Assembly (NCBI GenBank): GCA_023091665.1
Contig: JALJCQ010000011.1
Coordinates: 1,054,001-1,118,000, forward strand
Length of the DNA: 64,000 nucleotides
Direction of reading: 5' to 3'
Origin: Pythium myriotylum
Lineage: Eukaryota; Oomycota; Peronosporomycetes; Pythiales; Pythiaceae
Positions 20,959-31,072 of the stretch are shown piece by piece. The stretch's first letter is position 1. Each line of letters starts with the position of its first letter. The notes beneath the pieces are model-generated. The model saw only the letters and a list, made by a program, of their open reading frames with translations. It made no database searches and was not told where the DNA came from. Made by a program: the position numbers and the translations under genes.

Positions 20959-23064
20959 ATGGGCTCCAAGAGTCGAAGGAGGAGCCAGCAACGGCGACGA
21001 GACCATGCAACGGCAGTCGAGCCGCCCATTTCCGACACTCCAGGCGACGAGCCGCCCAAGGGACAGACAGAAGGTCAAAAGCCATCGCTGCTTGAGCAAC
21101 ACCGGAACCAACTCGACTCGGATCTTCAATCAGATGAACTTGAGCAGCTCTTGCCCCAAGCGGACACCGCGACAGAGACTCCTGTAAAGTCGCCTTGTGA
21201 CGGCGATGTTGCGCAGGAAGCGGAAACTGATCCACTGCCATTGGAAGAAGCGACCAAGGTCCTCGAGAAGTTCTTTGTCGCGATGCTCGCTGCGAATATC
21301 TCCCCAGTAGCGTTGCTCAACCGTCTCGCATCCCGCAATGTCACGATTGAGGATCTTGAAAGCCATTTTTTCAGCCAGTCACACAGTGAAGTGGAGCTTC
21401 ACCTCCTTCAGCAGCGAGCTCTCCGAGCTTTCGGGGATCCTGAGAGTAAGACAATCCAGGTCGACTCGATCGAAGACTTGGCGAGTGCACCCACTTTCCG
21501 CGTCGAGATGCTCGAGTTTCAAGTCCGCCAGGCCGTGTTAGATCGTGCAGGTGGAAGATCCCGTGGTAAGGTTGACGTGCAACGCTTTCTTGCGAAGGTG
21601 GCATCTACGATTCCTGAAGAAACGGCAACCGTTGCCCCGAGAGTCCTACAGTTCATTCTAGAGGAAAAGCTCGGCGTGAGTTCAGGCAACAGCCTTCTCC
21701 TCAAAATTGTTTTTGGTCGTATTACTGGCCACATCTTCACCCACACACTTCCAGAGTCGATGGAGATTCCGAAGGCGACCTTCTTCGCCCACTTTGAAAC
21801 ATTCGTTCAAGACCGCTCGCTGTCGCTCGACTCGGTCGGAGGAAAACTTCGCCAGCTTCTGAACAGGCACCCAGATCTTCGTGCCAGCTTCCAGGCAATT
21901 GATACCGACAAATCTGGATCAATCACGTTGGACGAGTTCGTTTCTTTCCTTCAGCGAGAGGCTGACATGGAATATCCACGAGAAGTGCTCGCCGCCTTCA
22001 TCCACCGGTTTGATACTGACGGAGACGGAATGTTAAGCTACGAGGAGTTTGTGGAGTTCGTCAGTCCCAAAGTATTTGGCATCCGAGTGCTGACACCGTT
22101 TGGGATGTTTTATCTAGCAGCTGAACGCCACGATAAGATGGAAGACGTGGTGGCCAAGATCAAAAGAAGGATGTTCTGGATGCAGCACAACGACCTATTC
22201 ACAACTCGCCATCAGCCAAACCTCAAGGCCCCGATCAAACTCAAGGTCACTGACAACTTCATCCTGACGCATTTCTATGGATCCATCCGACTGCTTTATA
22301 AGAACGATGACCCGATAGCTAAAGTCCTCAATAATGGAGAAATGGTTGTCGTGATCCTTGACCCAAGACCAACGAAATGTTCCGAGAGTCTGGAAGATGA
22401 CAAGCTGCCGCCATTCGAATATCGACTGAAGCCCAAAGTCAAGAGGACAATTCCTCCCTTGACGTTTTGGACACTTCGACAACAGGAGGAACAACGAGCC
22501 GCATCGTCGGCGACATCGGTTGCGACGGATAAAACGACTTCTTGTCGACAGAGCGCGAACTCCCGTCGGCCAAGTACATCGATGGGTGCAACAACATTAC
22601 GTGAAGAAACTGCATCCACGAAGTCTTTTACAACTCCTACTTCGACCAGGCGTGAGAGAAGGAACTCGACGGCACAACCAATACGTCACGAATCTTCACG
22701 AATAGACCATTCGGTCGGACTCAGAGGAACTCCTTCGGTATCTTTACGCCAGAATCCTGTGAAGCTAGACACAGAGCGTGGACGGCCAAAGAAGGTGCTC
22801 ACGAAAACACAGTCCAGTGTGTCCTCTGGTTTTGTGGAATCGTCCTCGCTGAAAACCGACGTCTCGGCCGACATGGATCGTATTAACGCCGGGATGTGCC
22901 AGAAGAACATGGAGGAGGGAGGAGCAGAAGGCGATGAAGATGTCTTCGAGTACTTCGTTGATGACGGCGTTAGGGATGAGTGCAGCGCCCAGTCACCCGG
23001 TGTTGAAGATGCATCGGTTGGTTGCGACGAGGACGAGACACCGCCTCCACCGTATTACGCTTGA
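20959..23064 (+). CDS. EF-hand calcium-binding protein, possibly N-myristoylated
   Basis: Single exon of 701 residues. The start MGSKSRRRS has Gly2 and a Ser/basic context compatible with N-myristoylation plus a basic membrane-binding patch. Residues 1-75 are charged and disordered. A helical region follows (90-300). Two canonical EF-hands are DTDKSGSITLDE (about residue 315) and DTDGDGMLSYEE (about 352). After these comes a domain with FILTHFYGSIRLLYKNDDP, then a long Ser/Thr/Arg-rich disordered tail and an acidic end closing with TPPPPYYA. It likely responds to calcium at a membrane or cytoskeleton. I do not recognise the exact family. Confidence 0.8.
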   Translation: MGSKSRRRSQQRRRDHATAVEPPISDTPGDEPPKGQTEGQKPSLLEQHRNQLDSDLQSDELEQLLPQADTATETPVKSPCDGDVAQEAETDPLPLEEATKVLEKFFVAMLAANISPVALLNRLASRNVTIEDLESHFFSQSHSEVELHLLQQRALRAFGDPESKTIQVDSIEDLASAPTFRVEMLEFQVRQAVLDRAGGRSRGKVDVQRFLAKVASTIPEETATVAPRVLQFILEEKLGVSSGNSLLLKIVFGRITGHIFTHTLPESMEIPKATFFAHFETFVQDRSLSLDSVGGKLRQLLNRHPDLRASFQAIDTDKSGSITLDEFVSFLQREADMEYPREVLAAFIHRFDTDGDGMLSYEEFVEFVSPKVFGIRVLTPFGMFYLAAERHDKMEDVVAKIKRRMFWMQHNDLFTTRHQPNLKAPIKLKVTDNFILTHFYGSIRLLYKNDDPIAKVLNNGEMVVVILDPRPTKCSESLEDDKLPPFEYRLKPKVKRTIPPLTFWTLRQQEEQRAASSATSVATDKTTSCRQSANSRRPSTSMGATTLREETASTKSFTTPTSTRRERRNSTAQPIRHESSRIDHSVGLRGTPSVSLRQNPVKLDTERGRPKKVLTKTQSSVSSGFVESSSLKTDVSADMDRINAGMCQKNMEEGGAEGDEDVFEYFVDDGVRDECSAQSPGVEDASVGCDEDETPPPPYYA

Positions 23065-23161
23065 AGAATCATGTCTCACGTGAACACAGAGAAACGAAGG
23101 CGCTGGAAGGAGTTCCGAGCACAGTGGCCATCATTGAAGTTGCTTCGCAAGAGAAGAAACG

Positions 23162-23683
23162 ATGGAAGTTCCAGCACGTGCGCTACCGAGATCAGCGGCC
23201 GAGATCCCTGTCGAAGTATACGCCCAACCGGGTCCTCAACAGGCCTACGTGCCAGGCCAAGATGGTGCGATGACGACCGAAGTCATCAAGGGACCAGCGC
23301 CACCGCATAAGCTGTGCGTGGTCTGCCAGCAAGCGATTGCCTACCACTCTGCCATGAAGACATTCGTATGCACGCATGTGTGTCATGCCGATTGTGCAGA
23401 TCGCTGGCTTCGGACGGAACTGCATTGTCCACTATGCAAGAATCAAGTTCTCTTTCCTATGGCGGAAGTTGCCTACGCCTACGCGCGTGTCGGTGGGACC
23501 CCTGCCAAGACGCAAGCCTCCTTAGAGGAACCCCATTTATATGGCACTTGCCGCGACTGCCACGCTGTGTTCTACCGAGACCCAGCAGTCGTCAAGCCTG
23601 AAACAAACGCCTACTACCGCTGTCCAAACTGCCGCTCGTTCGACGTCGTGAACATGCTTCGAGCGAGCTGTACACTACAGTAG
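23162..23683 (+). CDS. RING-H2 zinc-finger protein with a second C-terminal zinc motif
   Basis: Single exon of 173 residues. The RING-H2 is C52, C55, C70, H72, H75, C78, C89, C92, with the usual Trp (W82) after the sixth ligand; such fingers recruit E2 enzymes in ubiquitination. A second set of cysteine pairs, C130-x2-C133 and C154-x2-C157, forms an independent zinc ribbon-like module. The protein ends shortly after (ASCTLQ). It starts only 97 bp after the stop of the EF-hand gene on the same strand, which leaves little room for a promoter. An E3 role is inferred from the RING only. Confidence 0.8.
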   Translation: MEVPARALPRSAAEIPVEVYAQPGPQQAYVPGQDGAMTTEVIKGPAPPHKLCVVCQQAIAYHSAMKTFVCTHVCHADCADRWLRTELHCPLCKNQVLFPMAEVAYAYARVGGTPAKTQASLEEPHLYGTCRDCHAVFYRDPAVVKPETNAYYRCPNCRSFDVVNMLRASCTLQ

Positions 23684-23738
23684 GACTGAAATTACATATG
23701 TGTGTATCCTTGTCAAGCTCTCATATCAACGACCTACG

Positions 23739-24779
23739 TTAATGCGAATCGTCTACTTCAAGTTGGTCGATTTTCTGGTTGGCCTCGATGATGGCCGAAT
23801 ATTTCGGCTTGGTGAAGTGGATATATTTGCAGTGAGCGTGGAATACGGTGCATCCATGGTGGGCGTCCCAATAGAATACCAGTCGCTGGGGTACCAAAGA
23901 GAACAAAACATCGAGTTGCAAGAGCCGACGGTATCGCTTGCGGTGCAAGTAGCTCATCATCTTCGCCCAGAGGCGTGTGCGTTGGGACGCATGGGACGAG
24001 GTGCAGAGGAGACCGATGCTGTATGACTCAAATACGTGGTGGCCCCAGAAGTGTTGTGCATGGGCGAGCTCAAGCGGCCTGGAACGCTCGGATTTGAGGA
24101 CAGCAGCGACGTATCCTTCGTCGAAGACGACATCGCTCTCAGTAATACAGACGACACGATAATCGCTCGGTGCGAGTTCCCATACACGTTGGAGAAACTC
24201 ATATCGAAAGACATCGGAGGACCAAGCGTCCATGGAGGGATCGATCGGCATCTTGACGGTCTCAACGCTGCCATTGTTCATGTAAACGTGGATCCTTTCG
24301 ATATCTTCGTTGTAGTTGAGACTTGGATTGTACATCCGGAAGAACGAGATATCATGTTGTAGTCCGCCGGTTTGTAGTGCGTCGAAGTTAAAATCCATGT
24401 CAACTCGATCGATCTCATATCGCTTCAGCCAAGAAAACGCAGCAGCAGCGGCAAGCACATAACTCATTGCCAGGCCCACTTTGCGAAGTGATCTCGTGCT
24501 CGAAGGGCTGGCATGAGTCGTGCATTTGTCCTTTAGTAGGACAAACCCCAGGCCCGTCCCCACGATGGAGAGAAAATACATCAAAAATGGGGGGTCGACC
24601 AGGATCACCAATACGATCCAGTAAGCAACGAGCCCAGCACGCGCTCGCGCAGGGAACAGCTGAGCGTCCACGCTACGCGTGCGAGGCCGAGTCTTGGAGA
24701 CGTCTTCGAGGTCGACGTAGAAATCCTCCTCGTCGCTCTTGGGAGTGCGCACCATTCTGGGGCTTAGCATGCTTTCCAT
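23739..24779 (-). CDS. Membrane protein of unknown function
   Basis: Single exon of 346 residues. The N-terminal 47 residues are charged and cytosolic-looking (DEEDFYVDLEDV). Two close hydrophobic segments (about 48-82, WIVLVILVDPPFLMYFL and SIVGTGLGFVLL) and a third (about 101-118, VGLAMSYVLAAAAAFSWL) make the membrane region. The C-terminal 225 residues are soluble, rich in aromatic and His residues (HAQHFWGHHVF, YWDAHHGCTVFHAHCKYIHF), and contain DYRVVCITESDVVFDEGY. That last piece looks like an alpha/beta strand-loop such as a glycosyltransferase D-x-D region, but no family match is secure. It converges on the RING-H2 gene with 55 bp between stops. Confidence 0.7.
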   Translation of the reverse strand: MESMLSPRMVRTPKSDEEDFYVDLEDVSKTRPRTRSVDAQLFPARARAGLVAYWIVLVILVDPPFLMYFLSIVGTGLGFVLLKDKCTTHASPSSTRSLRKVGLAMSYVLAAAAAFSWLKRYEIDRVDMDFNFDALQTGGLQHDISFFRMYNPSLNYNEDIERIHVYMNNGSVETVKMPIDPSMDAWSSDVFRYEFLQRVWELAPSDYRVVCITESDVVFDEGYVAAVLKSERSRPLELAHAQHFWGHHVFESYSIGLLCTSSHASQRTRLWAKMMSYLHRKRYRRLLQLDVLFSLVPQRLVFYWDAHHGCTVFHAHCKYIHFTKPKYSAIIEANQKIDQLEVDDSH

Positions 24780-25295
24780 GCTGATGCTCGGTGGGTTGTC
24801 GAGTTCGTCGTGAGCAAACTTACCAACCGCCTCTGGTGTAGGTACTGAAGGCAGTATTGCTGGGTGCGCATCGCATTCTCGCGCTCCATGGGATTATACT
24901 ACTGCGCCGACGGCCAATCTTAGCGTGGCTCTCGAGTCAATCCAAGCAAGAAGAGCAACGCGAACGCAACGCGGACGATGAGGCCGGGCGTCGTCTCGCA
25001 GACAAACGGCGTCACCCACCGGCACCATCGGCAGTCTTCACTGTCCAATCGAGCCCGGCCTTGCGCGCCGTCTCGTCGACTGAGCAGTACATGGCGGTTG
25101 CGCGGCGAGCCAGACGCGACGCGACGCCTGTGCCCATTCGTTGTTGAAGCTGTCCCTGGATTCAGGTGGTCCACTTTAATGGAGGCACGCCCATGCGTCA
25201 CTTTGTCGAGGTTCTCCAGATTTGAACGGCGAATAGTGCCATTCTGGAAGGCTTCCCCAACGACGCCTAGCTGGAAGAAGCGCGGGACCGAGACG
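24780..25295. other. Divergent promoter region
   Basis: 516 bp between the membrane protein and the longer Tudor/PWWP gene. The frame in front of ATG 24779 stays open for about 100 bp upstream, so a 5' extension cannot be fully excluded. No repeat was found. Confidence 0.5.
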
Positions 25296-28099
25296 ATGCC
25301 CGCCAAGCGCGCGCCCGCGGCGGCCGCCGAGAAGAACGCGGTCGTGAACGTGGCGCTGGAGGTCGGCGACTGGATCGGTGCGGAGAGACCTGCGGCGGTC
25401 GGAGGAGCGCTCGGCTGACGATCGCTGCTGGTGGAACAGACGTCATGGACAGCGAAGGCACGTGGAACGTGGCGCAGATTCTGAGCTTCCCCAATGCGAA
25501 AGAGGTGCGGCGAGGGCCTGCGTGGGCGAGGAGGGAGAGCGAGACGGTGACGCGGGTGGTGTGCGGCAGGTCGAGGTCAAGTACGATGGCTGGGGCCCCG
25601 AGTACAACGAGGTCTTGCCGCTCAACGGAGAGCGCGTGGCCCCGTACCACACGTACACGTGGTCGGTCAAGTGCTGGGCCAAGTACAAGAACTGGCCCTG
25701 GTGGCCGTCGATTGTGCGTGGCTCAGTGGGTTCGACAGCGACGCGGAGAGCTGTGTTGACAGATCTTTTGTGTAGGTGACGATCCGCTCACCCGGCACCG
25801 AGGCCGGGCAGACATACCTCACGACCGAAACACGTCTGTTTGTCGACTTTCTGGACCGAAAGGACTTTACGAAGCGTTGTCGGCACGTGGACTGTGCTTG
25901 GTGCTCGTGACGTCCACGCGGCTGATCATTCTTGGCTCCTACGTAGATGCTGGGTGGACCTCAACAACATCAAGCCTTTTGACGATCACTTCGATGATCG
26001 TAGGAAGCGCACGTCTGGAACCGACTTTGAGACCTCCCTGACGATGGCGCTGAAGTCTTCGGCGAGTATCAAGTTTCCTCCGTTCTCCGAGGGGACACTA
26101 CCGAGGGAGTTCGAGAAAGCGATTGCGGATCCCGTGAAAGCGCTGAAGAAAAGCCTTGGTATGCGAAAGTGGGCGGGCTTTTTCAACTCGAATCTCTCTC
26201 GGCACCGCAAGGTATACATGTACAAGTCGAACAAGACGTCAGCCGTTGAGGAAGATGACGACGATGACGATGATGACGATGACCTCGTCATCCAGTTTCA
26301 TGACTTGTCAGAAAGCGACGATGATGAAAAGCCGAAAAGACCTCGCACCAAAGGGTCTGGAAAGGGTAAATTTATCGTGGGCCGAAAGAAGTGTAATACC
26401 GAGAGTGACAGCCGTGGTTGTCCTGGATAGGCCCTCTGAAGAAAGCCCGGACTGATACTCAGACGAAGGCGACGAAGAGTACAGCTCTACATACGGCAGC
26501 TCCCGAACCTGTCGTGGTTGTAGAAGGTGTGGCTGCTGCGTATCCCATTTCGTATTCCTGATTTCAGCTAACTCAGCTCTCGTAGATTCCGCTGCGATTA
26601 TTGAGGGACCTCATGCCCCAAGTCCTAGTGATGAGCCTGAAGAGCCTATCTATCTCCCCGCCCTTGATGATCAGATCGAATCTGATGCCCCTTCGGTCCC
26701 CAGTGACACGAAGGCACCAGTCGATCCGTCAGAGACAGTTCTCGAGACTGTGAGTGATGATTTGTCGAAGAACGCTGAAAGTGGTGAATCGGAGAAGAGC
26801 ATAGATCGCAGGGCTGGTATGTCGAAAAAATAACATGCCATCTGTGGCAGCATCTTTGGCTAATAATGCTGTTTTCCGATGTGTTTGTTTTTGGTGTTAG
26901 AATCTGGTACCATTGACACGAATGCTCAAGCTGACTCAGTCGGGGACACTGAGCGCAATGTGATTATTTCATCAGAAGGCTCGGAGATTCTTCATAGTCG
27001 AACTGCGATCGCCTCTACCCACATGAACGAAAATGCACATCCGCGCGAAGATGAAGATGCAAACGACGAGGAGGGTGATGACGATTTTGGTATCGATGCA
27101 GGGTGCGGGGACGATGGAGAGGCAAGCACGGATCTCGATCCTCATAATCTCCAAGCTGCCCCACCTCGAACTGCTGACACCAAAGGTATTATCTACCGAC
27201 GTCGCGGATGTGTTCGGTGAGTCACTCATACTCTGTGATTGTTTGGTTAGTGTCTGGTACCGTGGATGGTGGTGGCGACGAAGATGGGACTCCAGCTGGC
27301 AAAAAGCACAAAGAGCCATCTAGCTCTTGTGACATATTTGCGTTGAGTTCATCTCAAGGAAAGTCTGGCGCCAAGGGGAAATCCAGCGAAACAACCAATT
27401 TCAAAGCTCTGAGCCCCACAGAAGTAGTACTTCGACATATTTCTGAGTCGTTACTCGAAATAAAACCAAGTGTCGAGAACGATTCTCACGAGTCACAACC
27501 AGGGTCCCGGAAGCGGAAGCTGACGAAGTCGTTGGTAGATGAGAGCATTGCTGCAGCACAAGCTGCACTGACCGAGAAAGAGGATCGAACGCCTGGACCG
27601 AAGAGAGCACGGTTGGCCAGATCGGCCAAACAGACGGATGCGGCGGTTGTGGCCTCAACTAAGAATGCTCTCGACAAAAGTGGGGAAGATTCGAATGAGG
27701 TGCATTCTACCAACTCGACTCCTCCTCACCCTACGATAGCAACAGTGGCCCCAATCGATGCTGGTGTTCCACAATCAAAAGAGAAAGATACGAGTCGACG
27801 GTCAAGTATGAGAGCAGGCGCAAAAGGTATGGTTTCTCTGTACAATAATACACAATGAAACTAACGATGTTATTGCAGGGAAGGATTCGCGGAAAAACAG
27901 TCGATCGCAGGGTAAGACCCCTGTGTGGGTCTTGCCACCGCCAAAGTTCGATTCAGCTGTGCAAAACAAGTCCAACGGAAGCTTTCGGGCTACCGTTCCT
28001 GTTCTGCCTCCTCCATTCTCATCCCTGTCGCTATTCCATTCACCTAGTCCATTCTCGCTCAACAAATGGTTCAAGTGCTCTGAGCCGATGGCCAAGTAA
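25296..28099 (+). CDS. Tudor-knot plus PWWP chromatin-reader protein, long form
   Basis: Ten exons: 25296-25377, 25440-25504, 25570-25713, 25776-25906, 25947-26365, 26431-26526, 26586-26816, 26901-27185, 27251-27826 and 27879-28099 (about 749 residues). A chromo-barrel/Tudor-knot (ALEVGDWID..EGTWNVAQIL..VEVKYDGWGPEYNEVLPL) leads into a PWWP-like core (KCWAKYKNWPWWPSI); both modules read methylated histones. An acidic Asp run follows, then a long disordered Ser/Glu/Lys-rich tail with basic patches (SRKRKLTK, GPKRARLAR) suggesting a nucleus. The exon 4/5 junction is uncertain: the only in-phase GT donor gives a 40-nt intron. Exons 6-9 are all flanked by phase-1 introns. A shorter paralog lies at 31073-32357 on the opposite strand. 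Confidence 0.75.
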
Positions 28100-28232
28100 C
28101 CAATGTGGTTCCCGAACACCATCGTTGTGTTCACGTTATGTTGCCAAGTCTATTTAATTGTTGTGCGGTTAGGTCGCTATTTTTATCGTAAAACTGTATG
28201 GACCTTGATTTTGAGCTGGGGGGTACATTAGG

Positions 28233-30140
28233 ATGCTTTCCGCTGAGGATACTAGAACTCATGATGACAAGTGGCACACGGATCCAACATGGCATCGTCC
28301 ACTTTACGCCGACAGACACCCTCCGCTTGTTCAACCCCTTAAACTATCCGCGTTTGCTGAGAAGGCGCTGGTGACGTTTGGCTCACAAGACCTCGCCCAC
28401 GAATGGATCTTCCTGTTCCAAACAGTTATTGGAAGCAACCAATACCCTCATCAACCCCCAAATACTGTGTCCAGGTCTCCTATGAAGATGAACATCCCTG
28501 ACACAGTCTTTCTCAGTCCTAGCGGGTATACGATATCCTGTTCAGAAGGGGGATTTCTTTTTCATTCATTCATTGCCGTTTCAGTCACCCCAGCATCTGG
28601 TTCAGGACGGCATCGTCAAAGCACATCAAGATACGTGGTTTAAGCGTGAGAGAACTGCATGATTCCACGCTGATGTCAATGGGAGCTGATGCGCTTATCC
28701 TTGCTAGCACACTACTCCACGCTCTGTTTATGAAGTTTTCCGTAGTGGATCAAATGGCGTCGATAACCGTTGCGCAGTGGTTTACGAAGGCTACGTATCG
28801 AAGATTTTCGATCACTTCCAGCTCCAAGTAAAGTCACAGGATTGTATCTGACGTTACTACGAATGATTTCTAACACTTATCATCGTGGGCAGGAAATCGT
28901 CAGGAAAATGGACAAAGCATGCATCCGACGTTTACCGAAGCAGGAACATGTTCTTGGCCAGAGCGGCGGTGGCTTCGATCTGGCGTATGGCAGAGGAACA
29001 GTTGGAGATCCCAGCGAACCCGACGATCTAGGCAGCAAGCCACAGCCATTCTGCGTGCAACGGTTCATCAAACGAGCTCGAGATGTGACATTTTTGTGCC
29101 TGTGGACCCAGTATCCTACGTCTCCTCATGCTCGTTATGCCTCTCGCGATCTCGAGATACCTTCAAAAGGGACGAAGATGCGAGCATCGAACAAGGTGTA
29201 TGTGATCCGCAGAGGTCCGGTGTCGAACTTGGGCGATTCAGTGCAAGAAAGCGCAGGAGATGTCGTGCTCGAACTGCTCGACTTGGAGGATGGCAATGAC
29301 GGTAATGCGCGTAAAATCCTCAATCTCTGTGGCTTCGATGCAGAGGCAGCCATCCCGTTGCTGCTGCAGATGAAACTCCTCACTTCCGAACTGGTGAGCA
29401 GAATGAATCGCGCATGTGGAGCGTCTCGCCAAGTCAAAAGCCTCGCGTGTGAGTATTTTCTCTCCGATATCACCAAGCCACAGACCAACTTGGCCACCAG
29501 TCTTCAAGTTTTCTTCAGTTGCCTTGCTGGAATCGGAAGACAAGGACGAGCCCCTTCGTGGGAGACTCTGCGAGAGATTGATCCGATGTCCAGAGCAATT
29601 TGCGACCGTCTCGTTCTTGATGAAACTTCAATGCCCAGAAGACTGGAACGAGGCACTCGCTTCCTCAAGCTTCAACTTCAATCTAAGTTGTCTCTCGAGG
29701 CATTTGATGAGCTGAACCCAAGGTTTCCGTCAGTGAACTCTCCTCTTGTGGACGAGAGACAATGGAAAGCGAAGGCGGCACTCCTACCTCCGTATGTATC
29801 GCCTCGGTATCTAGGCGCAGAGATGCCGAAGACTTTTCGTGACGGCCAGTTCCACCCGATGCTAACACCACGTCAGTCCGACACGGTGAATCGACTGCAA
29901 CTCACTAACCCTGAAAAGCCACTACCGGACTTCACACCTAAGCACCCACTTTCAAGAAAGCACGCCGATGTTGAACGTGAGCTCTGGGCCCAGCGTGACA
30001 TTGAGCTCGAGGCCCAAGGCTTCATTCCACGCTCCCCAAGAAAGATAGGGTCTCCACGCGGTTTTCGGCGTGTTGTCGCGTCTGGCTCACCAAAGTCGCC
30101 TCGTCATAGGCACAGTCTCATCAAGGAAGAGCTTATATGA
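28233..30140 (+). CDS. Multi-exon protein of unknown function (about 495 residues)
   Basis: I reconstruct eight exons: 28233-28525, 28585-28645, 28708-28832, 28893-28984, 29046-29195, 29257-29448, 29519-29686 and 29734-30140. Introns of 47-70 nt keep the phase throughout. The frames chosen have more protein-like composition than the long read-through frame that crosses 28770-30140. Visible pieces are a Trp/Pro-rich N-terminus (DPTWHRPLYADRHPP), VYEGYVSKIFDHFQLQ, RSRNMFLARAAVASIW, a Cys-containing segment, DWNEALASSSFNFNL and a basic Ser/Pro C-terminus (FIPRSPRKIGSPRGF). No domain is recognised. The junction at 28832/28893 uses a weak GTCACA donor and is the least certain. It starts 133 bp after the Tudor/PWWP gene. 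Confidence 0.55.
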
Positions 30141-30221
30141 CGCAGCATTCACGCAACTCCTATTCACAGCTGATGTAGTATTCACAGGCAAGAGCAGATA
30201 CCCGCTCATGATTTTGGCTCA

Positions 30222-31002
30222 TCATTCTTCGTTCGTCGTGCTCTCTGATGCTTGCTTGCGACGGAAGCCATTGAGCAGCCAGTTTTGAATGGACCATGAT
30301 CTGCGAGTACCACCGTTGACGGGCAAACCTTCGTCCGCCGCACCAAAGCCCAGCCAATGGCGCAGAGAGTATCCCCCTTGGGACGAACCAGTTGAAAGTT
30401 CTGGATTCTCGACCATCGGCACGGCAGCTGACTGGGGGGAGACTGAGAGTGACTGGGGTGCAGCTGACTTACGACGAGATTTCGCATTGCTGAGCACTGG
30501 CGACGGGACTGATGTCGAGGGCTCTCCCCCATTCTTGACAAAAGCCTCCATTTCCCGCATTAGGGGTTCGCTCCCCAAAGGGCGTTGCAAACGCGTAGAT
30601 TGCTGCTGTTTCTTGAGAACAGGCTGTGGCTGCGTAGACGCCATAAGCTGTGTGAGAGCTGTACGCTTGTGGGCTTTCACGTTGAACCGGGGACGCGATT
30701 GCCGCATCTCTGGGGAAGGGGACACGGAACGTGATGAAGAACGCCCACCACCTCGAGACGATCGGTCTTCTTCATCGTCTTCTGCCTCGATATCGTCATT
30801 GTACTCGTAGTGGGTAAAGTCTTCCCCTTCATCGTCCTCTTCGTCGTACACGAGTTCTACTTGCCAAAGTTCACGCGAGCACATACAAACACCACGCACA
30901 AACAATCGAATCAACAGAACGAAACACAGAAGAGCAAAAACCACATTATGGCAACGAGATCCAAGCGCGCACCTTACCCCGCCGTGCACTCCAAACCTCC
31001 AT
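30222..31002 (-). CDS. Acidic, disordered protein with repeated amphipathic Trp motif
   Basis: Two exons on the complement, 30978-31002 and 30222-30859, joined across a 118-nt intron, give 220 residues starting MEVWSARRVELVYDEEDDEG. The first 45 residues are highly acidic. The middle is Ser/Arg/Gln-rich. Near the C-terminus two similar helices occur, SLRHWLGFG and SIQNWLLNGF, each a Ser-x2-Trp-Leu amphipathic motif. No known domain is seen. The ATG is only 70 bp past the stop of the short Tudor/PWWP gene on the same strand, so the two could be co-transcribed or mis-split; a stop codon separates them. It converges with the unknown gene at 28233-30140 (81 bp between stops). Confidence 0.55.
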
Positions 31003-31072
31003 TGGAGTAGACGCGACACGGTCGGGGAAGAGGGGGCGACTGGCTCACAACGAACGTGGACGAAGAGTAGAA

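Noticed and set aside
28770..30140. Single 456-residue open frame as one exon
   Set aside because: Other frames in the same stretch have better protein character, and strong splice sites (29196, 29449) link them consistently. I treat the read-through as partly intronic.
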